From: Allochromatium warmingii
GTDB taxonomy: Bacteria > Pseudomonadota > Gammaproteobacteria > Chromatiales > Chromatiaceae
Direction: 5' to 3'
Length of the DNA: 64,000 nt
Assembly: GCF_900107145.1 (NCBI RefSeq)
Contig: NZ_FNOW01000002.1
Coordinates: forward strand, 1-64,000
A program made the translations under genes and the position numbers. Numbering within the stretch: position 1 is the stretch's first letter; each line of letters opens with the position of its first letter. This document shows, one piece after another, positions 10,349 to 18,923 of the stretch. The notes under the pieces were generated by a model, which worked only from the letters and a program-made list of their open reading frames with translations, was not told the origin of the DNA and did no database searches.

Positions 10349-10834
10349 TGGATTTATCTGCACTTGGTTGACGCGGCGAACCGCCCAACTCAAGCCCTTG
10401 ACGCTCAGTAGCGCCGGATTCCCTCAATCGATCAAGCTCTCCAAAGGTTTCATCCCCTTGCGGTAAAGCGCCAAACCGAAGCTTGGCCACTTGCAATGTC
10501 CTCTATCAGCTCGTCGTTAAACCGCTGTTAGCGGCCTCAAGCAATGCTCATCCTGAGCATCTGTCAACACATTTGAGCAAAAATCAGCGATCAGTTAGCA
10601 GCTCCCAGCGTCGGATCATCGATGGCGCTTTCCCGATCCGTTTTGCAAATTCGTTGATGCGATATACCTTGCTCATAAAAGCAAGTATAAGCATTTTTGA
10701 AAAAGAATCAAAGAACAGTTGTCAACTCTCGTGTTCAATCGTGGATGGAGCAAAAATCGCCGAACCCGTTGACAGTCGGGGCCGTGGTTGCAACAGTAAC
10801 CAATCTTGTTATCTAGCGAAAGTGCAGGTTAAGC
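10349..10834. other. Non-coding divergent region between fabI and the SBP gene
   Basis: About 490 bases with no convincing gene. It should contain promoters for both fabI (minus) and the binding-protein gene (plus) and holds three further copies of the TGAGCA-type motif. A short open frame at 10483-10908 has no recognisable features and runs into the next gene in another frame; I regard it as chance. Confidence 0.5.
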
Positions 10835-13003
10835 GTGCGCAACGGGATCAAATCATCGTGGTCGGTCATGCTCGGGCTGGTGGCGCTGGCGCTGACCGGC
10901 TGCGGTGAGTCGGCGTGGAATACGCCCTATCTGGCGGCGGATGCTCAGGCAACTGTTTATTACAGCTCATTTGCCGAGCGTCCGAAGCATCTCGATCCGG
11001 CGCGTTCCTACAGCGCAGATGAGTATGCGTTTTTGGCACAGATTTACGAACCGCCGCTGCAATATCACTTTTTACTCCGACCCTATCGCTTGGTACCGCT
11101 CTCAGCCGCTGCGGTACCTGAGCCGCGCTATCTCGATGCGGCGGGCCAGTCGCTCCCCAATGATGCGCCGGTTGCTGCCATTGCTTATAGCGACTATGTA
11201 ATTCATGTGCAGCCGGGCATTCAATTTCAGCCTCATCCAGCTTTAGCGCGGACGGATGACGGGCATTATCGTTATCACACGCTGCATTCCGATGATTTAG
11301 CCGCTATTCAACGTTTAACAGATTTTACCGCAACCGGTACCCGTGAACTCACGGCTGCTGATTTTGTTTATCAAATTAAACGGCTCGCGGCACCCTGGAC
11401 ACATTCGCCAATAGCTGGATTATTGCGCGAGCATATTGATGGTTTCGCTGATCTTGCTGACCAGCTCGCCGCATATCATGCCCAGCCTGCATTAGAACGC
11501 ATTGCGGCCCTGCGTCAAGCGCCGATTAGTGGCGTCAAAGTCATTGATAATCACACTTTTAGTATTCGACTCAAGGGCAAATATCCGCAATTTCTTTATT
11601 GGCTGGCGATGCCATTTTTTGCCCCGATGCCTTGGGAAGCTGATGTCTTTTATGCCCAGCCCGGACTAACTGAACGCAATATTACCCTTGACTGGTATCC
11701 AATCGGCACCGGGCCGTATCAACTCACTGAGAATGACCCTAATCGCCGCCTAGTGCTCGAACGCAATCCCTATTTTCACGGCGAGCGTTATCCCAGTGAT
11801 GGTATGCCGGACGATCAAACCTCCGGCATCTTAGCGGATGCTGGCCAGCCATTGCCTTTTATTGATCGCGCAATCTATAGCTTAGAAAAAGAAGATATTC
11901 CGCGCTGGACGAAATTTCTTCAAGGCTATTATGACGCCTCGGGTATTGCTTCCGATGCCTTCGATCAAGCGATTCAAATCGACGCCGCTGGTGAATCCAT
12001 GCTCACCGAGCAGATGCGCGAGCGTGGTATTTCACTCCTAACCTCGGTTGAGCCGTCGATTTATTATCTTGGCTTTAATATGCTCGATCCCGTCATTGGT
12101 GGCGATTCAGAACGTGCGCGGCTGTTACGGCGTGCGATTTCAATTGCGGTTGATTTCGAGGAATTTATTTCAATTTTCAGCAATGGGCGCGGTCTGATTG
12201 CGCAAAGTCCGCTCCCGCCTGGAATATTCGGTCATCGTGACGGTGAGGCAGGAATCAATCCCTTTGTTTATGAATGGCGGGCTGGCCGCCCGGAACGCCG
12301 TCGTTTAGAGGAAGCGCAAGTTTTAATGGAACAGGCAGGCTATCCTAATGGCATTGACAGCGCCACCGGCCAAGCACTAAGTCTCAATTATGAAGCGGTC
12401 GCCACTGGCCCAGATGATCGGGCGCGACTGAATTGGCTGCGCAAGCAATTTGCTAAACTGGGCATCGAACTTGTCATTCGCTCAACGGATTACAACCGCT
12501 TTCAAGAAAAAATTCGTACTGGCACCGGACAATTATTTATGTGGGGCTGGAATGCCGATTATCCTGATCCCGAAAATTTTTTATTTCTGCTGTATGGCCC
12601 GAATGCTAAAGTCAAACATCAAGGTGAAAATGCTGCCAATTATTCCAACCCCGAATTTGATCGCCTGTTTGACACCATGAAATATCTGGAAGACGGCCCC
12701 GAACGTCAGGCAGTGATTGACCGACTGGTTGAAATCGCCCGCCGTGATGCGCCCTGGATTTGGGGCTTTCATCCTAAATCATTCAGCCTGCATCATCGCT
12801 GGCTCCTCAATGCGCATCCGAATCAAATGGCTAATAACACGCTTAAATACCGGCGTCTCGATCCAGCACAACGCCAAGCCGCCCAGCGCGACTGGAATCC
12901 GCCCATTCTTTGGCCAGTGTGGGCAATAGGCGGTATCTGTGTGTTATGCGTGCTACCGGCATGGTGGATGGTGCGTCGCCGCGAACGGAGCACGGCATTA
13001 TGA
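10835..13003 (+). CDS. Peptide-type ABC transporter substrate-binding lipoprotein
   Basis: Family-5 extracellular solute-binding protein (DppA/OppA superfamily), expected to capture peptides or similar solutes in the periplasm. The 722-residue product starts with GTG, carries a lipoprotein signal with lipobox LTGC (Cys at about residue 23), has the HLDPARSYSADEYAFLAQIYEPP region typical of the fold, and GTGPYQL near residue 290. It is much longer than DppA (about 535). Unusually it also ends with a hydrophobic helix (about residues 690-713) and basic tail, so it may be anchored at both ends. It overlaps the permease by ATGA. The codons look more A/T-rich than those of fabI or ahcY. Confidence 0.85.
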   Translation: MRNGIKSSWSVMLGLVALALTGCGESAWNTPYLAADAQATVYYSSFAERPKHLDPARSYSADEYAFLAQIYEPPLQYHFLLRPYRLVPLSAAAVPEPRYLDAAGQSLPNDAPVAAIAYSDYVIHVQPGIQFQPHPALARTDDGHYRYHTLHSDDLAAIQRLTDFTATGTRELTAADFVYQIKRLAAPWTHSPIAGLLREHIDGFADLADQLAAYHAQPALERIAALRQAPISGVKVIDNHTFSIRLKGKYPQFLYWLAMPFFAPMPWEADVFYAQPGLTERNITLDWYPIGTGPYQLTENDPNRRLVLERNPYFHGERYPSDGMPDDQTSGILADAGQPLPFIDRAIYSLEKEDIPRWTKFLQGYYDASGIASDAFDQAIQIDAAGESMLTEQMRERGISLLTSVEPSIYYLGFNMLDPVIGGDSERARLLRRAISIAVDFEEFISIFSNGRGLIAQSPLPPGIFGHRDGEAGINPFVYEWRAGRPERRRLEEAQVLMEQAGYPNGIDSATGQALSLNYEAVATGPDDRARLNWLRKQFAKLGIELVIRSTDYNRFQEKIRTGTGQLFMWGWNADYPDPENFLFLLYGPNAKVKHQGENAANYSNPEFDRLFDTMKYLEDGPERQAVIDRLVEIARRDAPWIWGFHPKSFSLHHRWLLNAHPNQMANNTLKYRRLDPAQRQAAQRDWNPPILWPVWAIGGICVLCVLPAWWMVRRRERSTAL

Positions 13004-13977
13004 TCGCCTATATTGTGCGCCGCCTGTTATATGCGATTCCAATTTTAATTGGCGTGAATCTTCTGACCTTTGTGCTATTTTTTGTCGTTAATTCACCGGA
13101 TGATATGGCGCGGATGCACTTAGGCGAAAAGCGCGTGACCACAGAAGCGATTCAAAATTGGAAAGCCGAGCGTGGCTATGATCGCCCACTTTTGTATAAC
13201 GCCGAAGCAGACGGTATAGCGCGTGTAACTGAGACGATTGTATTTCAGAAATCCATTAAGCTATTTGTATTTCACTTCGGTTCATCCGATGCCGGGCGCG
13301 ATATTGGTTACGACATCTCTCAGCGCATGTGGCCGAGTTTAGCGATTGCCTTGCCAGTATTAGTCATCGGACTGGTTTTTAATATTAGCTATGCACTGTT
13401 GATCGTCTTTTTTCGTGCGACCTATCTTGATTGGGGAAGTGTTGTGCTGCTGGTAGCGATGATGTCGATTTCTGGACTGTTTTACATCATCGGCGGGCAA
13501 TTCTTAATCGGCAAGTTGTGGCATCTGGTGCCAATTTCCGGTTATGACCCGGGCCTGAATGCTTGGAAATTTCTTATTTTGCCAGTAATGATTGGCGTGA
13601 TAAGTGGCATCGGTGCCGGAACGCGCTGGTATCGCACGCTATTTTTAGAGGAAATCAGTCGTGATTATGTGCGCACTGCTCGCGCTAAGGGTTTAAGTGA
13701 ACAGGTGGTGCTATTTCGGCATGTGCTGCGCAATGCGCTGATTCCAATTTTAACCGGTGTGGTGGTTGTTTTACCGCTGTTATTTATGGGCAGCTTGATT
13801 ACTGAATCATTTTTCGGTATCCCTGGGTTAGGCAGCTATACCATTGATGCGATCAGTAATCAGGATTTTGCTATTGTGCGAGCGATGGTATTTCTCGGCG
13901 CAGTGCTCTATATCATCGGTCTAATTTTGACTGATATTTCATATACGCTGGTTGATCCACGGGTGCGTTTGGGTTAA
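13000..13977 (+). CDS. ABC transporter permease, DppB/OppB type
   Basis: Inner-membrane permease of a peptide-type importer. The 325-residue protein begins MIAYIVRRLLYAIPILIGV, a typical DppB first helix, and has several transmembrane segments. The ATPase-contact EAA-like loop is YVRTARAKGLSEQVVLFRHVLRNALIPI, followed by ESFFGIPGLG. The start at 13000 overlaps the preceding stop by four bases (ATGA), indicating coupling. No second permease or ATPase follows; the next gene is ahcY under its own riboswitch. Confidence 0.88.
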   Translation: MIAYIVRRLLYAIPILIGVNLLTFVLFFVVNSPDDMARMHLGEKRVTTEAIQNWKAERGYDRPLLYNAEADGIARVTETIVFQKSIKLFVFHFGSSDAGRDIGYDISQRMWPSLAIALPVLVIGLVFNISYALLIVFFRATYLDWGSVVLLVAMMSISGLFYIIGGQFLIGKLWHLVPISGYDPGLNAWKFLILPVMIGVISGIGAGTRWYRTLFLEEISRDYVRTARAKGLSEQVVLFRHVLRNALIPILTGVVVVLPLLFMGSLITESFFGIPGLGSYTIDAISNQDFAIVRAMVFLGAVLYIIGLILTDISYTLVDPRVRLG

Positions 13978-14131
13978 ATAATCTGAATACTGCAAGCGCG
14001 GCGCACATCGCTAAGACAGCCGTTCAGCCAGCGACAATTACTGTGACGACAATCCACTGATTCTTCGATAAAATCCCGCCTCAACTTGAAACACCCCGGA
14101 CACAGCCTAACTCTGTCCGTGTGCTTAACCC

Positions 14132-14228
14132 CTCCCGCCGAGGAGCGTTGCAACCGCAATCCACAGTACGACGGATTCCGGCCAGGCTCGGTGGTCAGGC
14201 TTTCACTGTTCCAACGGCGCTCACTCAC
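14132..14228 (+). ncRNA. SAH riboswitch controlling ahcY
   Basis: Matches the S-adenosylhomocysteine riboswitch pattern: CCGAGGAGCGTTGCAAC (14138-14154), later CCAGGCTCGG (14182-14191) closing the P1 stem, then CAACGGCGCTCAC (14212-14224), which can pair with the GAGCGTTG loop as the pseudoknot. SAH riboswitches are known upstream of ahcY and metF/metH genes in Beta- and Gammaproteobacteria and turn expression on when SAH builds up. The element ends about 25 bases before the ahcY start, overlapping the region where a ribosome site would be masked. Confidence 0.92.
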
Positions 14229-14253
14229 GTTCTATCGAAGGTTTTGATTCCAC

Positions 14254-15660
14254 ATGAGTGAGTTCACTGATTACAAAGTCGCCGACATCAACCTTGCTGA
14301 CTTTGGCCGCAAAGAAATCGCCATTGCTGAGACCGAAATGCCCGGTCTGATGGCCATTCGTCGCAAATTCGCCGCCACTAAACCGCTGACCGGCGCACGC
14401 ATCACCGGCAGTCTGCACATGACCATTCAGACCGCCGTGCTGATTGAAACGCTCGTTGATCTCGGGGCCGAAGTGCGCTGGTGTTCGTGCAATATCTTCT
14501 CGACCCAAGACCACGCCGCCGCCGCCATCGCCGCACGCGGCATTCCGGTGTATGCCTGGAAGGGCGAGACGTTGGACGAATACTGGTGGTGTACAGAACA
14601 AGTCATCAACTGGCCCGATGGCAAGGGGCCGAACATGATCCTCGACGATGGCGGCGATGCGACCCTTTTGGTTCACAAAGGTGTTGAGTTCGAAAACGCC
14701 GGAGCCGTGCCCGCGCCCACAGCGGACGACAATGAGGAATGGACAGCGATTCTCGGCGTACTGGGCCGCACCTTTGAGCGCAATCCGCAGCACTGGCACA
14801 CGCTCGCTGCTGACATCAAGGGCGTGACTGAAGAGACCACAACTGGTGTTCATCGCCTCTACGACATGGCCAAAAACGGCACGTTGCTGTTCCCGGGCAT
14901 CAACGTCAACGATTCGGTCACAAAATCAAAGTTCGATAACCTCTACGGCTGCCGCGAATCGCTAGTCGATGGCATCAAACGCGCCACAGACGTGATGATC
15001 GCCGGCAAGATTGCGATGGTCTGCGGTTATGGCGACGTGGGCAAAGGCTGCTGTCAATCGCTACGCGGACTGGGCGCGACCGTGTGGGTATCGGAAATCG
15101 ACCCAATCTGTGCGCTGCAAGCGGCGATGGAAGGCTATCGCGTGGTGACAATGGATGATGCGGCACCGCTGGCGGATATTTTTGTGACTGCGACCGGTAA
15201 TTTAAACGTCATTACGCATGATCACATGGCGGCGATGAAAAATCAGGCCATTGTGTGCAATATCGGTCACTTCGATAATGAAATTGATGTCGCCGGTATT
15301 ACCCAATACCAGTGGGAAGAAATCAAACCTCAGGTCGATCATGTGATTTTCCCTGATGGCAAGCGGATTATTTTGCTGGCGCAGGGTCGCTTGGTGAATT
15401 TAGGGTGCGCAACCGGACATCCGAGTTTTGTGATGTCCAATAGCTTTGCGAATCAGGTACTGGCGCAAATTGAATTGTTCACCAAAACTGAGCAATATCC
15501 AATTGGCGTGTATGTGCTGCCAAAACATCTGGATGAAGATGTCGCACGGCTGCATCTCGAAAAGATCGGAGCCAAGCTCACAACGCTCTCTAAAACTCAG
15601 GCCGATTATATCGGCGTGGCAGTCGAAGGGCCGTATAAGCCGGAGCATTATCGCTATTAA
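14254..15660 (+). CDS. ahcY: Adenosylhomocysteinase (SAH hydrolase)
   Basis: Splits S-adenosylhomocysteine to adenosine and homocysteine, using bound NAD. The 468-residue protein has [15 protein letters not shown] near the N-terminus, the NAD-binding motif GYGDVGKGC (about residues 255-263) and the C-terminal PEHYRY end that is diagnostic of the family. Its length suits the longer bacterial type. Regulation by the SAH riboswitch directly upstream fits its substrate, and metF follows as part of the same methyl cycle. Confidence 0.98.
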   Translation: MSEFTDYKVADINLADFGRKEIAIAETEMPGLMAIRRKFAATKPLTGARITGSLHMTIQTAVLIETLVDLGAEVRWCSCNIFSTQDHAAAAIAARGIPVYAWKGETLDEYWWCTEQVINWPDGKGPNMILDDGGDATLLVHKGVEFENAGAVPAPTADDNEEWTAILGVLGRTFERNPQHWHTLAADIKGVTEETTTGVHRLYDMAKNGTLLFPGINVNDSVTKSKFDNLYGCRESLVDGIKRATDVMIAGKIAMVCGYGDVGKGCCQSLRGLGATVWVSEIDPICALQAAMEGYRVVTMDDAAPLADIFVTATGNLNVITHDHMAAMKNQAIVCNIGHFDNEIDVAGITQYQWEEIKPQVDHVIFPDGKRIILLAQGRLVNLGCATGHPSFVMSNSFANQVLAQIELFTKTEQYPIGVYVLPKHLDEDVARLHLEKIGAKLTTLSKTQADYIGVAVEGPYKPEHYRY

Positions 15661-15870
15661 TTAGCGGCCATCTGCTTACAGCAACCAGCCTCCAGCTATT
15701 CTTTAATAAGTGTGGAGGCTGGTTTGTATTTAGGCTTTCTCAGCTATTTAGTGCCGTTTTGTATTACATGACAACACGGCCATCTCAATTCAAAACCGCC
15801 CGTCATCGGCGCTCGCTAGGCGCTTAGTCGGCTTGGCTGGCAGCCGGACGCTGGCGGCTGGAGGCTCTCA
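15661..15870 (+). other. ahcY-metF gap with 12-bp hairpin
   Basis: AACCAGCCTCCA at 15683-15694 is perfectly complementary to 15713-15724, with an 18-base loop and a weak T-rich tail (TTTGTATTT). It could partly terminate the ahcY transcript so that metF is made at lower level. The left arm also belongs to a dispersed CAGCC/TCCAGC repeat family seen elsewhere in the window. GGAGG at 15859-15863 is the metF ribosome site. Confidence 0.5.
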
Positions 15871-16710
15871 ATGACTCACGTCTATAGCGTCGAGCTATTT
15901 CCCCCAAAAACTGCCGAGGGCATGAATAAACTCAAGCAGGATATTCCGCAGATTAACGCGCTGGGGCCAGCGTATTTCTCCGTGACCTATGGGGCCGGCG
16001 GCTCGACCCGCGAGGGCACCTTTGAAACCGTCGCTTGGCTTCGGTCACAGGGCATCGACACCGCGCCGCATCTGGCCTGCATCGGCTCGACCCGCGAGCA
16101 AGTGCGCGAAATTTTAGCCCAGTATCACGCGCAAGGTATTAACCGGCTGGTGGCGCTACGCGGCGATTTGCCGTCGGGTATGGGTGCAGGCAATAGCGGC
16201 GATTTTCGCTATGCCAATGAATTAGTGAGCTTTGTTCGCGCTGAATTTGGCGACGCTTTTAGCATCGAGGTTGCCGCCTATCCCGAATATCACCCGCAAG
16301 CGGGCAATCCGGCCCGCGATCTGGAAAACTTTAAGCGCAAAGTAGATGCGGGTGCGGATGCGGCAATTACGCAGTATTTTTATAACGCCGATGCTTATTT
16401 TGGTTTTGTAGAAAGCTGTGAGCGGGTCGGTCTCTCGATCCCTATTGTTCCGGGTATTATGCCGATCACCAATTACACGCAGCTTGCACGCTTTTCAGAT
16501 ACCTGCGGTGCGGAGATTCCGCGCTGGATTCGGCGGCGACTGGAAGGGTACGGCGATGATGTCGCAAGCCTGCGCGCTTTCGGACATGAAGTTGTCCTCG
16601 GATTGTGCCAACGGCTGATTGCTGATGGAGCGCCCGGACTGCACTTCTACACCATGAATCAATCGGGGCCAGTGACCTGCCTGTGGCGTGATTTGGGTTT
16701 GACGATCTGA
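15871..16710 (+). CDS. metF: Methylenetetrahydrofolate reductase
   Basis: FAD enzyme that makes 5-methyl-THF for homocysteine remethylation. The 279-residue product starts MTHVYSVELFPPKT (the family has an S(F/V)E(F/L)FPPK motif with the catalytic Glu), followed by FSVTYGAGGSTREGT and RLVALRGDLP. GGAGG lies 7-11 bases before the ATG. Adjacent to ahcY, it completes the disposal of SAH: homocysteine from AhcY is methylated with the product of MetF. Confidence 0.97.
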   Translation: MTHVYSVELFPPKTAEGMNKLKQDIPQINALGPAYFSVTYGAGGSTREGTFETVAWLRSQGIDTAPHLACIGSTREQVREILAQYHAQGINRLVALRGDLPSGMGAGNSGDFRYANELVSFVRAEFGDAFSIEVAAYPEYHPQAGNPARDLENFKRKVDAGADAAITQYFYNADAYFGFVESCERVGLSIPIVPGIMPITNYTQLARFSDTCGAEIPRWIRRRLEGYGDDVASLRAFGHEVVLGLCQRLIADGAPGLHFYTMNQSGPVTCLWRDLGLTI

Positions 16711-17216
16711 CGGATTGAACTGATGACATGCGACGCTATTAGCAGCGGACTCCAAAAGTTTGCGTTCAAGGCTTAACACGCAGTTTCAGTAAGGCTGCGT
16801 AACAGTTCGGCATTTCCTAACTTTCTCTCACAGATATTTACGGAAATATCGATTGATGCGTCGGTACCTGATGTTGCTTCGCTTGAGCGCCTGATGCAAT
16901 ACTCTTGATTCGGTTCGATAACCAAGAACCGAACGCTCTTTGATCAGTTCAGGTAGGCGGTTGTCAGCACGAGTTGCTGACGTAAAACTTGAAACGCACT
17001 GAAGCGTTTTGCGCTCGTAAACGCCTGTTTGCGAGCTTTGGGAGATACCCCCTCGCCTAGAAACAGGCGTGTATATGTTGCCAATCGGTCACTATTGGCA
17101 GCATAAAAGTATCGGTTACTATCGGCAGGCTAGGCCTGCTTGCTGGTCTCGCGTTCCGTTTCACACAGTCCATTGGTTCATCAACCACAGCAACCCAAAA
17201 TTCAGGAGGGTTTGTC
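16711..17216. other. 506-base structured non-coding region
   Basis: No gene is supported here. Two clear stems exist: GTCAGCA/TGCTGAC (about 16956-16974) and the perfect 10-bp pair ACGCCTGTTT (17021-17030) / AAACAGGCGT (17061-17070). ACCGAAC/GTTCGGT-type pairings near 16910-16935 add more structure. A small RNA or the leader of the following membrane-protein gene is possible. AGGAGG at 17205-17210 is the ribosome site for the next gene. Confidence 0.4.
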
Positions 17217-17810
17217 GTGACAACGTCCGCAACAAAACAAGGCTCGCTGATGTACGCACTGTTCCCGCTCGTCGTTCTCTATGCTGGCACCGTCGCGCTC
17301 TTTGCGCTCACACGCGGCAACACCGGCAATATCGCGGTGTTCTGGGGCTATTTTGTCCCAGTCATCGGCGTGATCTCGCTGATTACTGCTTGGGGCAATG
17401 CCTATGCGCGAGGCGATTCGCGTCTGTTTTATCTCATCAAGCAAATCATTATCTGGGGCGCGTTTAGCTGGGTGCTGACCATCCTGCACGCGATGGGCGT
17501 TGATGCGGCGCTTGGCGGTCAGAAAGCAGCGGTTACGCTGATTCTGATGACAGCGTTGGTCGCGCTGCTGGTCGGGCTGTATCTGGACACCAAGATGGTG
17601 TTTTATGGTGCGTTCTTGGGTTTTTGCGGCTATCTGCTGGCCAGCCCAACGCACTCGGCGATTTTGGTCAAGATTGGCGCACCGTTCAAAGTCGTCGATC
17701 CGGCTAACAAGCCTGTGACGATGGTGATTGCCGTGGCGATTGTCGCCTTCCTCGTCGCTGCGTTCTTGCTGTTGAGCACGCGCGGTTCGGTTGCGGCGAA
17801 GTCGTCCTGA
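17217..17810 (+). CDS. Unknown multi-spanning membrane protein
   Basis: I do not recognise this family. The GTG start at 17217 is supported by AGGAGG 7 bases upstream. The 197-residue product is almost entirely hydrophobic, with about five transmembrane helices (approximately residues 11-30, 40-58, 74-95, 101-122, 126-145) and a last one at 165-186, a cytoplasm-like NAYARGDSR loop, and no conserved catalytic motif that I can see. It stands alone between a structured gap and a thioesterase gene 62 bases downstream, so no function can be inferred from context. Confidence 0.75.
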   Translation: MTTSATKQGSLMYALFPLVVLYAGTVALFALTRGNTGNIAVFWGYFVPVIGVISLITAWGNAYARGDSRLFYLIKQIIIWGAFSWVLTILHAMGVDAALGGQKAAVTLILMTALVALLVGLYLDTKMVFYGAFLGFCGYLLASPTHSAILVKIGAPFKVVDPANKPVTMVIAVAIVAFLVAAFLLLSTRGSVAAKSS

Positions 17811-17872
17811 AAGCGAGCGGCCCGCGCCCGCTCCTGACACAAGGATGTGTCCTTCTATCTGCTACACACCCC

Positions 17873-18289
17873 ATGCTCCCCGCGCCCTTTTATTACCCCT
17901 TTCGTCTGCGGCTGCACGACACCGACGCCGCCGGGCGCTTATTTTTCGGGCATTTGTTCCGCTACGTTCAGGACGCACTCGAAGCCTTCATGGAACAGAT
18001 CGGCTATCCGCTCGACGCCCTGCTCCGCGATGGTGAGATGTTATTGCCGCTGACCCACGCCGAAGCTGATTATCGCCGCCCGATGCGTCATGGCGATCAT
18101 ATTCGTGTTCAGGTTAGTGTGGTTGAATTGCGCCGTCGCTCATTTGCGCTGGGTTATCGTTTTCTCAACGCTGCTGATGACGAACTGGCCACCGCTCGCA
18201 CCGTGCATGTATTGGTGATGCACGACACGCAGCTTGGCGAAGCCCTGCCGGATGCGTTACGTGTCGCACTTGCGCAACGGCTCATCTAA
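17873..18289 (+). CDS. Hotdog acyl-CoA thioesterase (YbgC/4HBT type)
   Basis: The 138-residue protein has the 4-hydroxybenzoyl-CoA thioesterase fold: the active-site segment LHDTDAAGRLFFGHLFRYVQDA with the conserved Asp (about residue 17), and the ADYRRPMRHGDHI stretch that follows the catalytic helix. It probably hydrolyses an acyl-CoA or aromatic acyl-CoA (dihydroxynaphthoyl-CoA-type enzymes have the same motif); the exact substrate cannot be read from the sequence. It is convergent with a second, unrelated hotdog thioesterase. Confidence 0.85.
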   Translation: MLPAPFYYPFRLRLHDTDAAGRLFFGHLFRYVQDALEAFMEQIGYPLDALLRDGEMLLPLTHAEADYRRPMRHGDHIRVQVSVVELRRRSFALGYRFLNAADDELATARTVHVLVMHDTQLGEALPDALRVALAQRLI

Positions 18290-18390
18290 TTTAGACAGGA
18301 TTAACAAGATTGTTCAGGATTGACAGGATTTTTTATTAAAAATTATAGAAATCCTGTGCATCTTGAAACATCCTGTTAATCCTGTCTAAA
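18290..18390. repeat. Long near-palindrome between convergent thioesterases
   Basis: TTTAGACAGGATTAACA (18290-18306) is the exact reverse complement of 18374-18390, and an inner pair ACAGGATTT / AAATCCTGT extends the stem. The whole 101-base unit folds into one long hairpin, flanked by A/T runs on both sides (AAAAAAA after 18388). It fits a bidirectional terminator, and the GACAGGATTAACA core also looks like a dispersed repeat unit. Confidence 0.75.
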
Positions 18391-18401
18391 AAAATTGCTA
18401 T

Positions 18402-18779
18402 TTACACAGCCCTCGCGCACTCTGCCGTCGGCAGCGCCAGCTTCTGCCCCTGTTCATCCAGCCGCACAAAGGTAATGGCGGTCGAAAAGATCGGCTCTTC
18501 GCGTCCGGTCTCCAGATCGTCGGCATACACGTTGACATCATAGGTGAGCGAGGTGCGCCCGCGGCGGCATTCGAGCACCACAAACCGTAGCACCGCGCCC
18601 TGTGCCACGCCGCGATGAAACTCGACGCGATCCATGCCGATGGTCACAAAGCGACAGCCAGGGTTGTCGCGGCTGGCGGCAATCCAAGCGATTTCATCGA
18701 CCCATTTGAGCAGACAGCCGCCGAATAGATGGCCGTATTGATTGAGATGTTCCGGTCGAACAACGGTGTAACTTTCCAT
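18402..18779 (-). CDS. Acyl-CoA thioesterase, YciA-like
   Basis: The 125-residue protein has the hotdog signature HLNQYGHLFGGCLLKWVDEIA (about residues 11-31), with the conserved Asn-x-x-Gly...Gly-Gly...Asp arrangement of the acyl-CoA hydrolase/YciA group, and VEFHRGVAQGAVLRF. These enzymes hydrolyse short to long acyl-CoA esters. The ATG at 18779 (MESYTVV) is preferred, with GGA 8 bases upstream; a TTG start eight codons upstream (18803) is possible. It diverges from the chemosensory cluster. Confidence 0.85.
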   Translation of the reverse strand: MESYTVVRPEHLNQYGHLFGGCLLKWVDEIAWIAASRDNPGCRFVTIGMDRVEFHRGVAQGAVLRFVVLECRRGRTSLTYDVNVYADDLETGREEPIFSTAITFVRLDEQGQKLALPTAECARAV

Positions 18780-18923
18780 TTTGATTCCATCACAAGCGTT
18801 CAAAAATAACCTGTCCGAGGTCGCAGTTCTCGGATGACTCCGGTAACAGGTTCGGATAGCATCCGCGTCTTAATACGCGGTTTCAATCTTCGCGCTCAAC
18901 GCGGTTTGCACGAGAAGTGATTG

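Noticed and set aside
10483-10908. 141-codon open frame upstream of the binding-protein gene
   Set aside because: No recognisable motif, overlaps the well-supported lipoprotein start in another frame, and covers a palindrome-rich promoter region.
14254-16710. SAM riboswitch in front of ahcY instead of SAH
   Set aside because: The conserved CCGAGGAGCGTTGC, CAGGCTCGG and CAACGGCGCTC blocks fit the SAH class and the downstream gene degrades SAH.
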